Shown: positions 1 through 52,339, numbered from the stretch's first letter. The stretch: DNA of 64,000 bases from Zonotrichia leucophrys gambelii (GCF_028769735.1 NC_088173.1:25174038-25238037); one strand, 5' to 3'. The notes: generated by a model not told the origin, from the letters alone. Made by a program: numbers and translations.

Positions 1-1249
1 AAAATTCTCATACTTTCTTCTTATATTAGAGTAAAAACATCCTCGCTAGAGGTATATGTTTGAGGTTTGTTTTCTGTGTGTAACAATAAAAATGGATTTA
101 AAATTAAACAGATGAAGACTGGGAAAGACCAAGGAAACATAATCACACATGCAAGTGTCCATATTTCAAAAGATGGCAAGGAGAAAAAAAAAAACCACAA
201 AACTAGACATGCATTGAGAAAGAAGAGCCCAAGAGGCGGTAAAAATCTCTCCCTCACAGGACCTAAAAGAAATCGCAATCTTTGCATAACCCATACAGAA
301 GTAAATAAAATGCTTCCTGAACTAGACAGTTCCCATCTAGTGCCATGAGACAAGAGATCATAATTGGAAAAATAGAATGTGCTGATACACAGATCCACGT
401 CTTTCAGCCATGCATAAGGCAGCTGCACAGCTATTCAAAATAAGGTGCCATAGAATTTCCACCTCAGTAACACAGGAAGCCACAATCCAAAGCATGCCTT
501 TGAGGCCATGCAACCTTCAGATATAACTGCTCCTGCAGGCCTGCCCCACCAGAAAGATTCTTCTTCACATGCAGTAACAGCACAAGAATTGCCTCGTGCC
601 TTGGCGAGAATCCCTTCTCCTACAGATACCACCCTGATGGAAAAGGCTTCCAGTGCTATCCCTTGTGCATTGCCTTAATCTACACAGTAGCAGGAAACAA
701 CAGAAGAAAGATCAGAAGCACTGTTAGAACAAAAGCCAGCAATGAATTCTTAAGCCATTACCATTACTTTTGGCCACTACTGTGAGCATCAGCAGAAAGA
801 AAATGCTTCTAAAGAGAAAGCTATGCTACCAGCCTATAAATGCTAACATCTGGAAAGGAAAGAGAAGGACATATGGCAAAGCTGGAAAGAATGGTCTCTA
901 AAGTCCCTTTAGCAAAGTTGTTATTGCAATTATCCAACACATGTTGCTACCTCCTTTGGGTTTGTTTCAGCAATGGTCTGGGGAGTCACACCCAAACTCT
1001 TACTCAAATCCCCCAGAGCTCTCTTTGAACAAGTCCTGTAGAAGCAGCCCTTTGACACAATCTAAGCATCTTGTGCTGCTGTGCATTCCCTGCACGTGCT
1101 GCTATCCTGGACAAAGCAAAGAGGAAATACAAACTTCAAAGATTATCCAGTGTATTAAAACTTAATGAGCCATTGCCCCAATATGTGCAAAGCACACAAC
1201 ACCTCTTACATTCTGGCTTCAGATTGCAGTTTACTAATCAGCTACTGAA

Positions 1250-1483
1250 GCTGAAGCACTTCAGTCCCAAAGCAGTTACTGACTGATTGGTTATAGAAGT
1301 TCCTACAGAGAGAATTTCACTTCTATAATGGAAGGATTTCATCTAATCTGAGATGATGTAATCACTTGCTGAAGCACTTCAGTCCCAAAGTACCTACTGA
1401 CTGACTAGTTAATAAAAGTTTCAATAGAGAAAATTTCACTTCCACAAGTGAAGAATCTAATCTCATCTAATCTGAGGTAATAA
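1250..1483. repeat. 118-bp imperfect tandem duplication
   Basis: GCTGAAGCACTTCAGTCCCAAAG starts at both 1250 and 1368. The copies then run in parallel through ACTGACTG, GAGAATTTCACTTC and ATCTAATCTGAG with scattered substitutions and small indels. Confidence 0.9.
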
Positions 1484-1548
1484 AGAAAAAAAAAAGAGGA
1501 AAACCACACCAAAAAAACCCTAAATGCCCCCAAACAAAAAAAACCAAC
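1481..1548 (+). repeat. A-rich tract with C blocks
   Basis: Low-complexity A runs interrupted by CCCC and CC, directly after the 118-bp duplication. Confidence 0.75.
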
Positions 1549-2300
1549 TCTACATATAGGACAAACTTCACATAAAATCAAAAGATGCCAAGCCCCAACT
1601 TCCTTCCCCCCGCCAAACACTTGAACAACAAAACCAAACCAAATACCAGCACTCAATTATTTTCCTTACCTTTAAAGTAATACTAAAATAGGTATTCTAC
1701 TATCAGTGTAATTTATACACTGCAACAAGACTTTAAAATGCCTGCTGTCCACAAGACTGCACAAGTATTCATACTTTTTTCCAATAACAATTTGGGAAAA
1801 TACCTCTGATGTAACATGTATAAAACACCAGGAGTCTTCAATGGCCAAGTTACCCCATGAGCAAGGGATAACTCAGGTCACCTTTAACAGAAGGGAGAAC
1901 TCCCAGGTGAAGTTCATAATGAAATAAAAGGCTCTGGTTAGTTATCAGCCTGTTTCACATCAGTTGTGGTTACTGGTGGGCAGCAGTTCACACCAGTCAG
2001 TATGAACTGATGGCACCACAGAAAGACCAAGGACAGAATAAATGACTGACAAGGAAACCCCTGACTGAAATTTTTTGGCAGTACTGTATATTAAGGCACT
2101 AGATACACAAACAAAATAGAAAATATGTTTGTACTGCTTCTATGTGTTCTGGCCTATTTTATACCCAAAGGCTCTCATGTCTCCAGCTTGTCACAATCTG
2201 TCTCCACCTGCAAGCTCCCAGTTAATGCCTGTGACTAACACACTATCTTTACCAGGTCCATGGAGAAATCAATCTGGATGCAAAAGCAATGAGTCTGAAG

Positions 2301-2352
2301 GGAAAAAAAAAAACAAAAAAAAAACAACCAACCAAAACATAAAAACCCCAAA
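2301..2352 (+). repeat. A-rich tract with C blocks
   Basis: A runs broken by CAACCAACC and CCCC. This explains the lysine/asparagine-rich end of the open frame at 2129-2443. Confidence 0.8.
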
Positions 2353-2627
2353 ACTGCATCAAATTGTGAGATGGATGTTTAATTTCAAGGGCACTGTCAT
2401 CCTCTTTTCATTCTCAGGAAGAAGTGATGGTTACATTTTTTAGTTCGCTGTAAGAAAAGTTACCAAGCACATAGGTATGGCATAAATACAGTACAGAGGG
2501 GAAAAAAGCCAAAGACACATCATAAACATTCTTGTCCCTTAATAGTAAAAAGCAGAACATAAACCAGATTTTGCTTTGAATGCCACAAGCACTGTGTGAA
2601 GATGAAGACAGCAGTGCAACTATGCAA

Positions 2628-2709
2628 TTAAAGAAAGAAAAATTCATGTTCCAGAGTGAAAACGTCGTATCCAGCAGGACAAACTTCCAACATCAGGTGT
2701 TCCTCAAGC
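2628..2709 (-). other. Minus-strand terminal coding-exon candidate
   Basis: Acceptor cccaggtag, then an open frame joined in phase to the 2922-2956 candidate: LEEHLMLEVCPAGYDVFTLE, HEFFFL, stop. Not recognised as any known protein. Short enough to be chance. Confidence 0.2.
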
Positions 2710-2921
2710 CTACCTGGGTTAAACATAACACAAGTATAGGTGTATACATTTGAAGGCAACGAAGATAGAAAAAGTTTTGAAAATAGTGAGCTAAATAAAT
2801 CCTAAATAAGTAAAAAGAATCCTAAATATGTAAAACAGAAGTCTGTGTTCCTGCAAAGGGAAAAGATAGGGCTGTCCCACTTCAGGACCTGCAACTTCAT
2901 TCAAAGTTTTGGACCACTTAC

Positions 2922-2956
2922 CTGCAGTATTTTCCTTCATTTACATTTCTGCTGTG
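2922..2956 (-). other. Minus-strand 35-nt exon candidate
   Basis: Consensus donor CTGCAG|GTAAGTGG. Open frame HSRNVNEGKYC plus two bases. Its phase fits the candidate at 2628-2709. Confidence 0.2.
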
Positions 2957-3285
2957 CTTTTAGTGAAGTAATAAATCACAAAGTTCCATCTGGACAACAG
3001 TTTTAGTTGACACCCTTATTGCTTCAGACAATTAAAATCAATCCTTACTGTTAAGAACAATAAAGGCAGCCCTTGGAAGCATCATGCTAAGTTGTGGAAT
3101 ACAATTTTTTTAAATATCACCTTTTCAGATTGACTTCAACCTACTAGTAATCTCATGTTTTAAAGAAATTGCTCTCTTATAAGCAGCAGCTTGACAGAAT
3201 TTAACATTTCAGACTATCTTTAGACTGGTTTTGATTAAAAAATTAATTTTAGACCAAACTAATGATATTATTATCACCAGCTTAC

Positions 3286-3379
3286 TCCCAGCATTACGCT
3301 GCCTGACAACTCCTTCAAAATATTCCTTCACTTTATTCATGACAGAGAAGTCAATAATAATTGAAGGCTTTGCTGATTC
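3286..3379 (-). other. Minus-strand open exon candidate
   Basis: Donor GGGA|GTAAGC and an acceptor tactag enclose 94 nt open in one frame (SAKPSIIIDFSVMNKVKEYF, then EGVVRQRNAG). The acceptor has a poor pyrimidine tract. The end phase does not match the next candidate at 2922. Confidence 0.2.
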
Positions 3380-3595
3380 CTAGTACTATGTCCTAGTCAT
3401 GGAAAACACTTTGATGCAGATTCCCAATTTGACTGTTCACCTAAAATTTTTCTTCTTTAACAAATTTAGCATAGATCTTTGTGTCTATTTTTTCCTAGGC
3501 TGGGCTGTCAGCTGGAATCTCATAACTGAGAATATGAAAGTTCTTGTTAGAGTATCAGTTATGTGAAACTGTACACTGCTGCAATGTTAGATCCG

Positions 3596-3620
3596 TGACT
3601 TTTATATATATATAAAGTCA
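3596..3620. repeat. Near-perfect palindrome around a TATATATA core
   Basis: TGACTTT on the left and AAAGTCA on the right flank an alternating TA core. It could form a cruciform. Confidence 0.8.
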
Positions 3621-4409
3621 TAGACAGCCTGCAAAACAAGAGTTATGGCTCTTAATTTAGGAAGCAACAGGCCTCAGACATAACAGCTCTTTGCAAATTA
3701 GAAGCAGAAGAACATTACATAAAAATGCAATGCAAATTAAATACAAGAATAAATTAGTCTCACTTCTATATGGTTTTCCCTATATTCTCCCTTGTTCTAA
3801 AAGGACCAAAGTAAAAAATCAAAAGCTAGAAAGACATTTTAAAGGTTTTCTTGCAGATACCAATACAATTAGAGAGAATACTAGTAAAATTTAGATCAGC
3901 TAAAATATTATCAATCACTTCCTTCTACATAATAATCACCGACAGTCCTCACAATAAGTTTATTACACTTTAATACAGATGATTTAGCCTAGCCTCTGCT
4001 GTTACCAATGTCATTTCCATTGCTGGAAAAACATACTACAGAAACAAACCACTATAACATATTCCTGATAGACTGAGCTATGTCTAAGTATAAACCTGAC
4101 ATAGTTCTAGAATTACAACTCAAACATTTAGAAAACATTGTGCATTACAGCAGGTCCAAATCTAATGGAGTGATCACCCTGTAGGTAAATTATACTGATT
4201 TTCAACTAAAAGAAACAAAGCCCTAGGCAACTAGGAATCATACTAAAGGTAACACAGGCTCATAACATAGATTTTTCAACAACTTAATCAAGATGCAATA
4301 CCAAGACAGCATTGATATGTTAGGAAATCCTCTCATACCTATAATAATAGAACTTCACACTGGAAAAACAAGGATTTAATTTAAAGAATAAGATTAGGGT
4401 AGTACTCAC

Positions 4410-4475
4410 CCTCAGACAATGTTAGTGGCACTGGACTTCCTCAAACACTGCCTCTGAGTCTCACACAGACCTCAG
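4410..4475 (-). other. Minus-strand non-coding exon candidate
   Basis: Donor AGG|GTGAGTAC and an acceptor after a GCTTCTTTTAG tract enclose 66 nt with stops in all three frames, so it cannot be an internal coding exon. Confidence 0.2.
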
Positions 4476-4866
4476 CTAAAAGAAGCCCAGGAGCTACACT
4501 TCCAATTCAGACTCCCAAGACAAGGGCTGTGGTGTGCCCCTAAGTGAGAGCTTTCAGGATTGCCAGCACCTGATTCAAACCACAGGTGTAGCCAATGCTC
4601 AGTGCAGCTCTCCCAGGCAAGGCACACCAGGTGAAACCAATATAGAAAGGTGGTAATACACAAATATTACATGGCTGATCCAAGGTTCTCCTCAATTACA
4701 CAGCCTTGAGGAATAGTGAATTCACCTTCTACAACAGAACATATATGTAACTTACATGTTTTCATTACTGTTTATACAAATTGCTTGTGCATTAATATTT
4801 CTTGTGGTGTTTTATTTCCTGAGTCTGGCCCTTATTTTTCAGCTCATGAGTTATAACAATTTTGGT

Positions 4867-4885
4867 AAATAAAATAAAATAAAAT
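4867..4885. repeat. (AAAAT)n microsatellite
   Basis: About four units of AAAAT. Confidence 0.85.
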
Positions 4886-5301
4886 GGCACTATGTCCCAA
4901 TTAGGAAATTGATGGCACTTTGATACAAGAACCCTCAAATCATAAGGCTGTTCATATTACCCAATCTATCACTTCACGTATGCATACCCACATGGTCAGC
5001 AGATCATACAAGGTACCCCTCTTAGGTCCCTAAATACTTTCCTGTGGTCAATAAAAATATGCTTTCCCAATCCTCAAGATCAAGTACACATTTTTGTATT
5101 TGCCATGTCCCATTACTGGTAGATAGACAAGTTGAATCCATATTCCAGACTGAAACAGTTCATTGTCACTAGTAGTTCAAAGTTGCAGCAAAAAAATAAA
5201 ATTTCTCTCTTTATACACACAGAGAAAAAAAACCAAAACAAAATGTCTTTCAAGGTATAGAGGTGATCCTAGAGGCCTAAAAGTTTGAAAACATCTCTTA
5301 C

Positions 5302-5455
5302 CATAGTTTGCTTCCAGACTTAGCAATCTGCTTTGTTACTCTTCCCTGCAGGCCAATGTCTGAATTTTTGATAGACTATGGATCTATTCTTCCAATAGTC
5401 ACAACCTCTGCTTCAAAATCTAGCAGAGATTCCTGTCTGTTCCTTATTTCACATG
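5302..5455 (-). other. Minus-strand exon candidate with one in-frame stop
   Basis: Bounded on the minus strand by a strong acceptor (tgtcttttttcag) and donor ATG|GTAAGAG, 154 nt. The most open frame reads QESLLDFEAEVVTIGRIDP, a TAG, then SIKNSDIGLQGRVTKQIAKS and further. Protein family not recognised. It may be an lncRNA exon, a decayed coding exon or chance. Confidence 0.25.
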
Positions 5456-6623
5456 CTGAAAAAAGACACTGCAGGCAGCCTGTGAAGTATCTAACAAACA
5501 CCCCAGCCTGAATATCCCATTCCCTGCCGTAACAAAAAGAGACCTCACAGTCCCCAAAAGGAGTAAGTATGGGTGCTAAGGATGACCTGCAAGAAAACAG
5601 ATTTTAGAGCTCAGACCCTAGAAACTAAAATGCAGAGGGATCTTTTTCAAAAAAATGGGATAGATTGCTTGTTTATGGCTTAAATTATATGCTGTTGGGT
5701 TTTTGCTCTCTGCAAAATTCCAATTTCCTCTCAGACATTGGTTAAATTCCTATAGTAACAAGAGACTCAGAGCAAACTGTCCCCTGGGTCTACCCCCTCT
5801 AAGATATGAGTCTACATAGTGCTGAACTATCATAGCACCAATCTTTATGCAGTGCTATTTTCCTATTCCAAGCCACAGCGTGATCTATAAACACACTGCA
5901 GTAAGGAACAAATATGTAGCCTTTCCCACCTCAAAGTAAGCTGCTGGGAAAGGCAATTATTCCCTGTGATTGACCAGCTTCCTGCATATGGATGTGGGGG
6001 TTTTCATTTATTACCTACTTGGTTACTGGCAAAAGGCTGCAAAGGTTCTTCTAATGGGATTTTTTCTGTGAACAGAATTAAAATAACAGAGATAATTTAA
6101 ATCACAAACAATGGCACTTCCCAGTCTTCCTCTCTCTGTAAGACAACATCAAATACAGCTAAAAGTTCCAGAAAAATTGTTTGTGATGGATTTCAACCTT
6201 TTTGTCCTGTCTACTCCTTTCTAAATAATATGTGCAAAGGGCAGAAGTCCATGCAATCAAGGCAGAGTAAGGCTTTAAGTGACATGACTTTAATATTCAT
6301 TAGGTTTTAACTTCTTAGCGTCTATTTATGAAATCTTCTATTACATCAGGAGAACAGACTTAAAAGAAAGTCAAACTGAAATTTACAATTTTTACCCCAG
6401 TAGAAACACTTTGGAGCTATATTTAGAATCTATCCTGACAGCTGGGTTGAAGTGACCTGCCAATCCCTACACAGTATCAGAAAATAACTGCATCCAGAGC
6501 TTATGGAGGACAATTGTACAGAGAATAAATTTGTTGCAGAAGTAAAATCCACATACTAAAGCTTCAGTCTGAAAAGCATTTTTCACCACAAGACATTGCA
6601 CAGGCCCTGCTACATCCAAATGA

Positions 6624-6725
6624 AAATGGGATTTTCCTCAAATCAGAATTATCAAAAGTTCTTAAATAGTTCTAAGTCCAAACGGAAATGGGGTTTTCCT
6701 CAAATCAGAATTATCAAAAGTTCTT
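6624..6725. repeat. 62-bp tandem duplication
   Basis: A shared core of about 40 bp, starting AAATGGGRTTTTCCTCAAAT and ending AAAAGTTCTT, occurs twice, 62 bp apart, with one or two differences. Confidence 0.9.
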
Positions 6726-7255
6726 CATTGGCTCAAAGACTACTACACAGGGAATTATATTATATTAAGGTGTGAATAAGTTTCCTGCAGGAGAGAAGGA
6801 AAAAGGCCACTCCAGTGTTCTTTCTATCTCCGAAACATGTACAAGATTACCTCTGGTCAGTTCTTGTCAATTGGAAAGGAATTTTACCTTGGTCACTCTT
6901 TCTTGTACAAGGGGAGGATATTTCCCAAGAAAAGGAATGTGACAAATTAATTTTAAAAAGGTATATGGTACAAGTAACTATACCTCAATGTCTGATGAAA
7001 GGATCTCTCAACTGGTTCTTCTTATACAGCACTTCCAGGTAATTTGTTAAAAATACAAACATACCAGAAAATCACTGCTACGAAACACTGTTTATAAGAC
7101 ATTTTCTTAAATTATTTAATTGTTTGAATTATCTTGTGCATGATTCAGAACCATTCAGCACCTCATACTGGATCTTGGGAAGACAAGAGGTTGCAAAGGT
7201 TCCAGGATACTTCCAAGTGCCTGTGTGCACCACTGTCCTCTGCTGGAAGTGATCA

Positions 7256-7727
7256 GCCTGAGTGTGTGCGTGACTGACACTCAGTGTGTGACTGACTGAC
7301 CCTCACAGTGTGTGTGACACTCAGTGTGTGACTGACACTCGCAGTGTGTGACTGACAGTGTGTGACTGACACTCGCAGTGTGTGACTGACTGACCCTCAC
7401 AGTGTGTGTGACACTCAGTGTGTGACTGACAGTGTGTGACTGACCCTCACTGAGTGTGACTGACACTGAGTGTGTGACTGACCCTCACTGAGTGTGACTG
7501 ACACTCAGTGTGTGACTGGCACTCGCAGTGTGTGAGTGACACTCAGTGTGTGACTGACACTCGCAGAGTGTGACTGACAGTGTGTGACTGACACTGAGTG
7601 TGTGACTGACATTCACAGTGTGTGACTTGCAATCAGTGTGTGTGACTGACCTTCACTGACTGTGACTGACCCTCACTGACTGTGACTGGCACTCAGTGTG
7701 TGACTAACACTCAGTGTGTGACTGCCC
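7256..7727. repeat. Minisatellite of GTGTGTGACTGAC units
   Basis: About 470 bp of tandem AGTGTGTGACTGAC (14 nt), often extended by ACTCGC, ACTCA or CCTCAC to about 20 nt. Longer blocks of combined units recur. It starts about 1 kb upstream of the GATB start and ends about 400 bp before the CpG island. Threonine/histidine/serine-rich open frames here are repeat artefacts. Confidence 0.95.
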
Positions 7728-7812
7728 AGCCTCTGGTGGGAGTCACTGCCACAGTGCACAGATGACATTAGCAACTACAGTTCACATTCATTCCCGTTTA
7801 AGCTCCACACAC

Positions 7813-8130
7813 CTGCAGTTTGGGATGCAATGCCATTAATTCTGTTATCTGTGCTACGTATACATGAAAGATGTTTGCAGATGCCCTGGACAAGGCCCTT
7901 TATTCCCACAGAGCACCCCCAGGCCCAGCCGGGACTGAACCTTGCAGCGCTACTGACAGTTCAACGCGTGGCACTGCAGCATTTGATGCCCAGGGCCTGC
8001 AAAGGGCCGCCGACAAAGCGGCAGCGTGTTTTGTAAAAGCATGCACCCAGAAGAAAACCACATTCAAAGCATTTAGAGGATCTGAGCCCCCTAACGCGCT
8101 TTAAACAGAGGCCACGGCTCGCTCCAGCAA
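7813..8130 (-). other. Possible first exon of a divergent minus-strand transcript
   Basis: On the minus strand a good donor, CTGCAG|GTGTGTGG, lies just left of 7813, within 400 bp of the bidirectional-type promoter. The upstream end is a guess. No coding capacity is recognised. Confidence 0.2.
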
Positions 8131-8205
8131 TCCCGGGATAAGCGACGGACGCACGGGCCCAGCTCCCGCCGGCGGGGCGGGGCGGCGCCAGGCCAGCGGC
8201 CTGAC

Positions 8206-8217
8206 GGGAGCTGTAGT
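8206..8217 (-). promoter_or_regulatory. ZNF143/THAP11-like motif (ACTACAGCTCCC)
   Basis: On the minus strand this reads ACTACAGCTCCC, a close match to the ACTACAnnTCCC core common in bidirectional housekeeping promoters. It lies about 90 bp upstream of the GATB ATG. Confidence 0.6.
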
Positions 8218-8263
8218 CCGCCCGCACTGCCCGCGCTCCGCGCAGCCATCTCGGACTGCGTTT

Positions 8264-8277
8264 CCCAGGGGGCGCTG
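8264..8277 (+). promoter_or_regulatory. CTCF-like core motif
   Basis: CCCAGGGGGCGCTG contains the CCAGGGGGCGC heart of the CTCF consensus, 30-40 bp before the start codon. The preceding GACTGCGTTTCCCAG is also a degenerate ZNF143 site. Confidence 0.5.
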
Positions 8278-8305
8278 CGGGCGCCGGGCCGCCGCTGGCG
8301 GGGCA

Positions 8306-49974
<41,669 letters not shown>

Positions 49975-50305
49975 CCACTAGAGAAAAAGCACACAAGCAA
50001 CTAAAGAAGCATGTGCTTCGTTCTGTCTGCAAATGAACCTTGGTGTCTCCTTGTGCAGCACTGTGCTTGTTGGATATACTTCAAGCAGCTTGAAGTCCCA
50101 GCCTTCCCTGGATGCATCAGCCAAAGGCAGATGGGCCAGAGAAAAGCAGGATACAGCCATTTGCATCTCCCATGCTTTGATGTGGCACTTGGAAATGTGA
50201 TTTCCACACAGCCCTGGGAAACAAGCTCCCAGAGGTGTCTGTGAGTACACAGAGAGCTGAAACTGCATGGGTTAGTTTTCCAATAAAGCAGGTACAAACT
50301 CAGCT
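49975..50305 (+). other. GATB: GATB 3' UTR
   Basis: About 330 nt from the stop to the expected cleavage site after the AATAAA at 50282. No repeat. The end is inferred from the signal only. Confidence 0.8.
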
Positions 50306-50327
50306 TTTCTGTCTGCCTGTTTGTGAG
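50282..50327 (+). terminator. GATB polyadenylation signal with downstream GU-rich element
   Basis: AATAAA at 50282-50287 is followed 18-40 bases later by TTTTCTGTCTGCCTGTTTGTG, the usual layout of a cleavage/polyadenylation site. Confidence 0.85.
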
Positions 50328-50778
50328 AAGGGGAATTCACAATCTCAGATCACAATCTCAGTCTGGGCGTGCACACCATAACTCACTGTCATTGTGAGCA
50401 CAACAGGAACAATTATTAAAACACCCAAAAGTCATTGAGGGACCCACTTGTGCCTCGATGCCTTAAGAGAAGGGAACAAAAAGTTCACTGCTATCATTCT
50501 TCCTGGTTTCTGAGGAAAGGGGAAAGGATGAAGCCATGAGCTGCTTCACTGTGAGCCTAAGGGTAGTGCCACAAACAGAAGTGCCGGCATCTCACCCTGT
50601 CAGATTGTTTGCTCACCTTCTCCCAGTTCTGCACCCACATACCTGCTGTGCCTGCTCTCAGTTCTGAGGAGTGCCTGAGGGCTGTGTACCTGAGCCCTTC
50701 TGAGGGTCACATCCCATTTTGGCATCACAGGCTCAGAACAGCAGATGGACAGGCAGCCCTGTACAACCTACAACAGAA

Positions 50779-50850
50779 CAAGCAGAATCACAGAATAGCT
50801 GGAGTTGATTATTGGAGTCCAGCTCCTGGCCCTGAAGAGGACAGCCCCAG
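50779..50850 (-). mobile_element. CR1 3' end fragment, antisense
   Basis: AGAATCACAGAATAGCTGGAGTTG at the left and CTGGCCCTGAAGAGGACAGCCCC at the right match the reverse complement of the CR1 3' UTR. About 70 bp is preserved. Confidence 0.8.
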
Positions 50851-50959
50851 CTCCAGTTTGGTTTTTTTTTCCTCTGGAGGCAAGAACTTGGGCCCATGTT
50901 ACACACACCCAATGTCCAGGGCTGCTGCTTCTCTGGCACGTGGTTTTCTCCTGTCATCT

Positions 50960-51019
50960 GGAACTGTACTGCTTTGGATCATGCAGTTTGGAACTGTACT
51001 GCTTAGGAATGGAACATGC
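50960..51019. repeat. 30-bp imperfect tandem duplication
   Basis: GGAACTGTACTGCTT occurs at 50960 and 50990, each followed within about 15-20 bp by CATGCAGTT. Confidence 0.85.
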
Positions 51020-51627
51020 AGTTGGCTGAGCTGGATTCAGCTGGGGTTCAGTCCTTCTGCACTACTTAATCCTAAGGGGTGTTTTGTGCTGGTAGTTTTT
51101 ATTTTGGGTTTTTTACACAGTTTGTTTTTCAGTTCCTGGCTTTCAGTAATCACTGAAATGCAGGGATCTGGAATAAACTTCCCCATCCCAACCAGCTTTT
51201 GCTGATTGAGCCATTAACAGGAAATGCAACAAGAAGGAGCCTGTCAAATTTTCATGTAGTGGGGAAATAAATCCCATTTAGTACCAGATGCTTGAAGTTC
51301 TTAAATCCCTCCTGGAGACTGCTAAGCCATACTTTTTAAAGATCACACCTACCTTGGGCCTCACAGCTACTTCAGAATTGTTCTTTAGGATGTGCCTGCA
51401 GGGCAGACATTGTCACAGGAGTGCAGCAGGTGTGGCCCTGGGACTTCAGTCACCTTTGGCAAATGTGGTGCTTGCAGCACTAGTTCAAAGTAGGCTGATG
51501 GCAGTGCTCCCTCCTGAGTGGCAGTACTGATGTTGTGTCCTGAGGAGGACATTGCTGTACAAATTGCCTGAGGTTCAAATGCAAACTCCTTCATTGGAAG
51601 GGAAAAACTCCTTTGGTTTTCAATCCA

Positions 51628-51660
51628 TTTAATGAATAAAATGTATATCAATTATTCATT
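51628..51660 (-). terminator. Candidate polyadenylation region of a convergent transcript
   Basis: The minus strand carries ATTAAA (51633-51628) next to a 9-bp inverted repeat (AATGAATAA ... TTATTCATT, 51631-51660). It stands where the + strand composition switches from T-rich to A-rich. The + strand also has an AATAAA here (51635), so the signal could serve either side. Confidence 0.25.
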
Positions 51661-52284
51661 AAAAAGTACCTTTACAATTCAAACATCATCCTACAGCTTA
51701 TAAAAAGCAGTAACACAACTGTAGTCAAAAACTGTGGCCCTTCAAAAGCCAAGCAAAAGGCCTAAACCTCCAAAAACTCCCAAATCACACCATGCCCAGG
51801 ATTTCCATGTAATTTGACCTTCACACTAAGACCTCTACTATCACTTTTCACATCATGAGCAAAAGCTACCATTTTTACTTAGTGGTGTGAGTTTTCTGTA
51901 AGTGTTCAGTCAATAAAGGTTTAGATTATACAACAAAACTACTGGAATTCTGTTCAATCCTTGCCATGGCAGCAAGAAACAAGAAGGCATAATGGTTTCT
52001 CCATGAAATCCTGAATCTTGGAGATCCTCACTCAGTTTAGAAAAAACACAGTTTTCCCAGAGGTGGTCCTCCAAAGGTTAGTGTTTTTTGTGGCACAGCT
52101 GGATGCTGCTCTGCTGAGTTCCCCACTGCTGCAGTGGGTGCCTTTTAAAAAGAAATCAAACCAACAATGTACTTGGAAGAGTAATAAGGTGATGAAGGAA
52201 GCATCTCAATTAATGTAGCAAGGCTACTACTGATAATTCTATGGGCTAATTCTTCTTAGCCACTCTTTTACTATGGAATTATAC

Positions 52285-52290
52285 TTTATT
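52285..52290 (-). terminator. Alternative minus-strand AATAAA
   Basis: TTTATT on the + strand, i.e. AATAAA on the minus strand, lies just left of the CR1 copy. A second possible end for a convergent transcript. Confidence 0.15.
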
Positions 52291-52339
52291 AATGTGTGCA
52301 AAACCTGTTAAAAATCATCAATCAGCCAGGTTCTCTCTG

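Larger units (their letters stand above)
1..7255. other. Upstream non-coding region
   Basis: AT-rich sequence with more A than T on the + strand. It holds two short tandem duplications, A-rich tracts, a near-palindrome and an (AAAAT)n run. No known gene or transposable element is recognised. Splice-bounded minus-strand exon candidates are listed separately at low confidence. Confidence 0.7.

Noticed and set aside
3049..3090. Further minus-strand exon candidate between 3286 and 2956
   Set aside because: Its phase fits neither neighbour and the upstream pyrimidine tract is poor.
7281..7466. Histidine/threonine-repeat open frame
   Set aside because: Translation of the minisatellite.
50609..51205. 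198-codon plus open frame downstream of GATB
   Set aside because: It runs through a CR1 3' fragment in a non-CR1 frame and through a 30-bp duplication, with no domain and no splice context.
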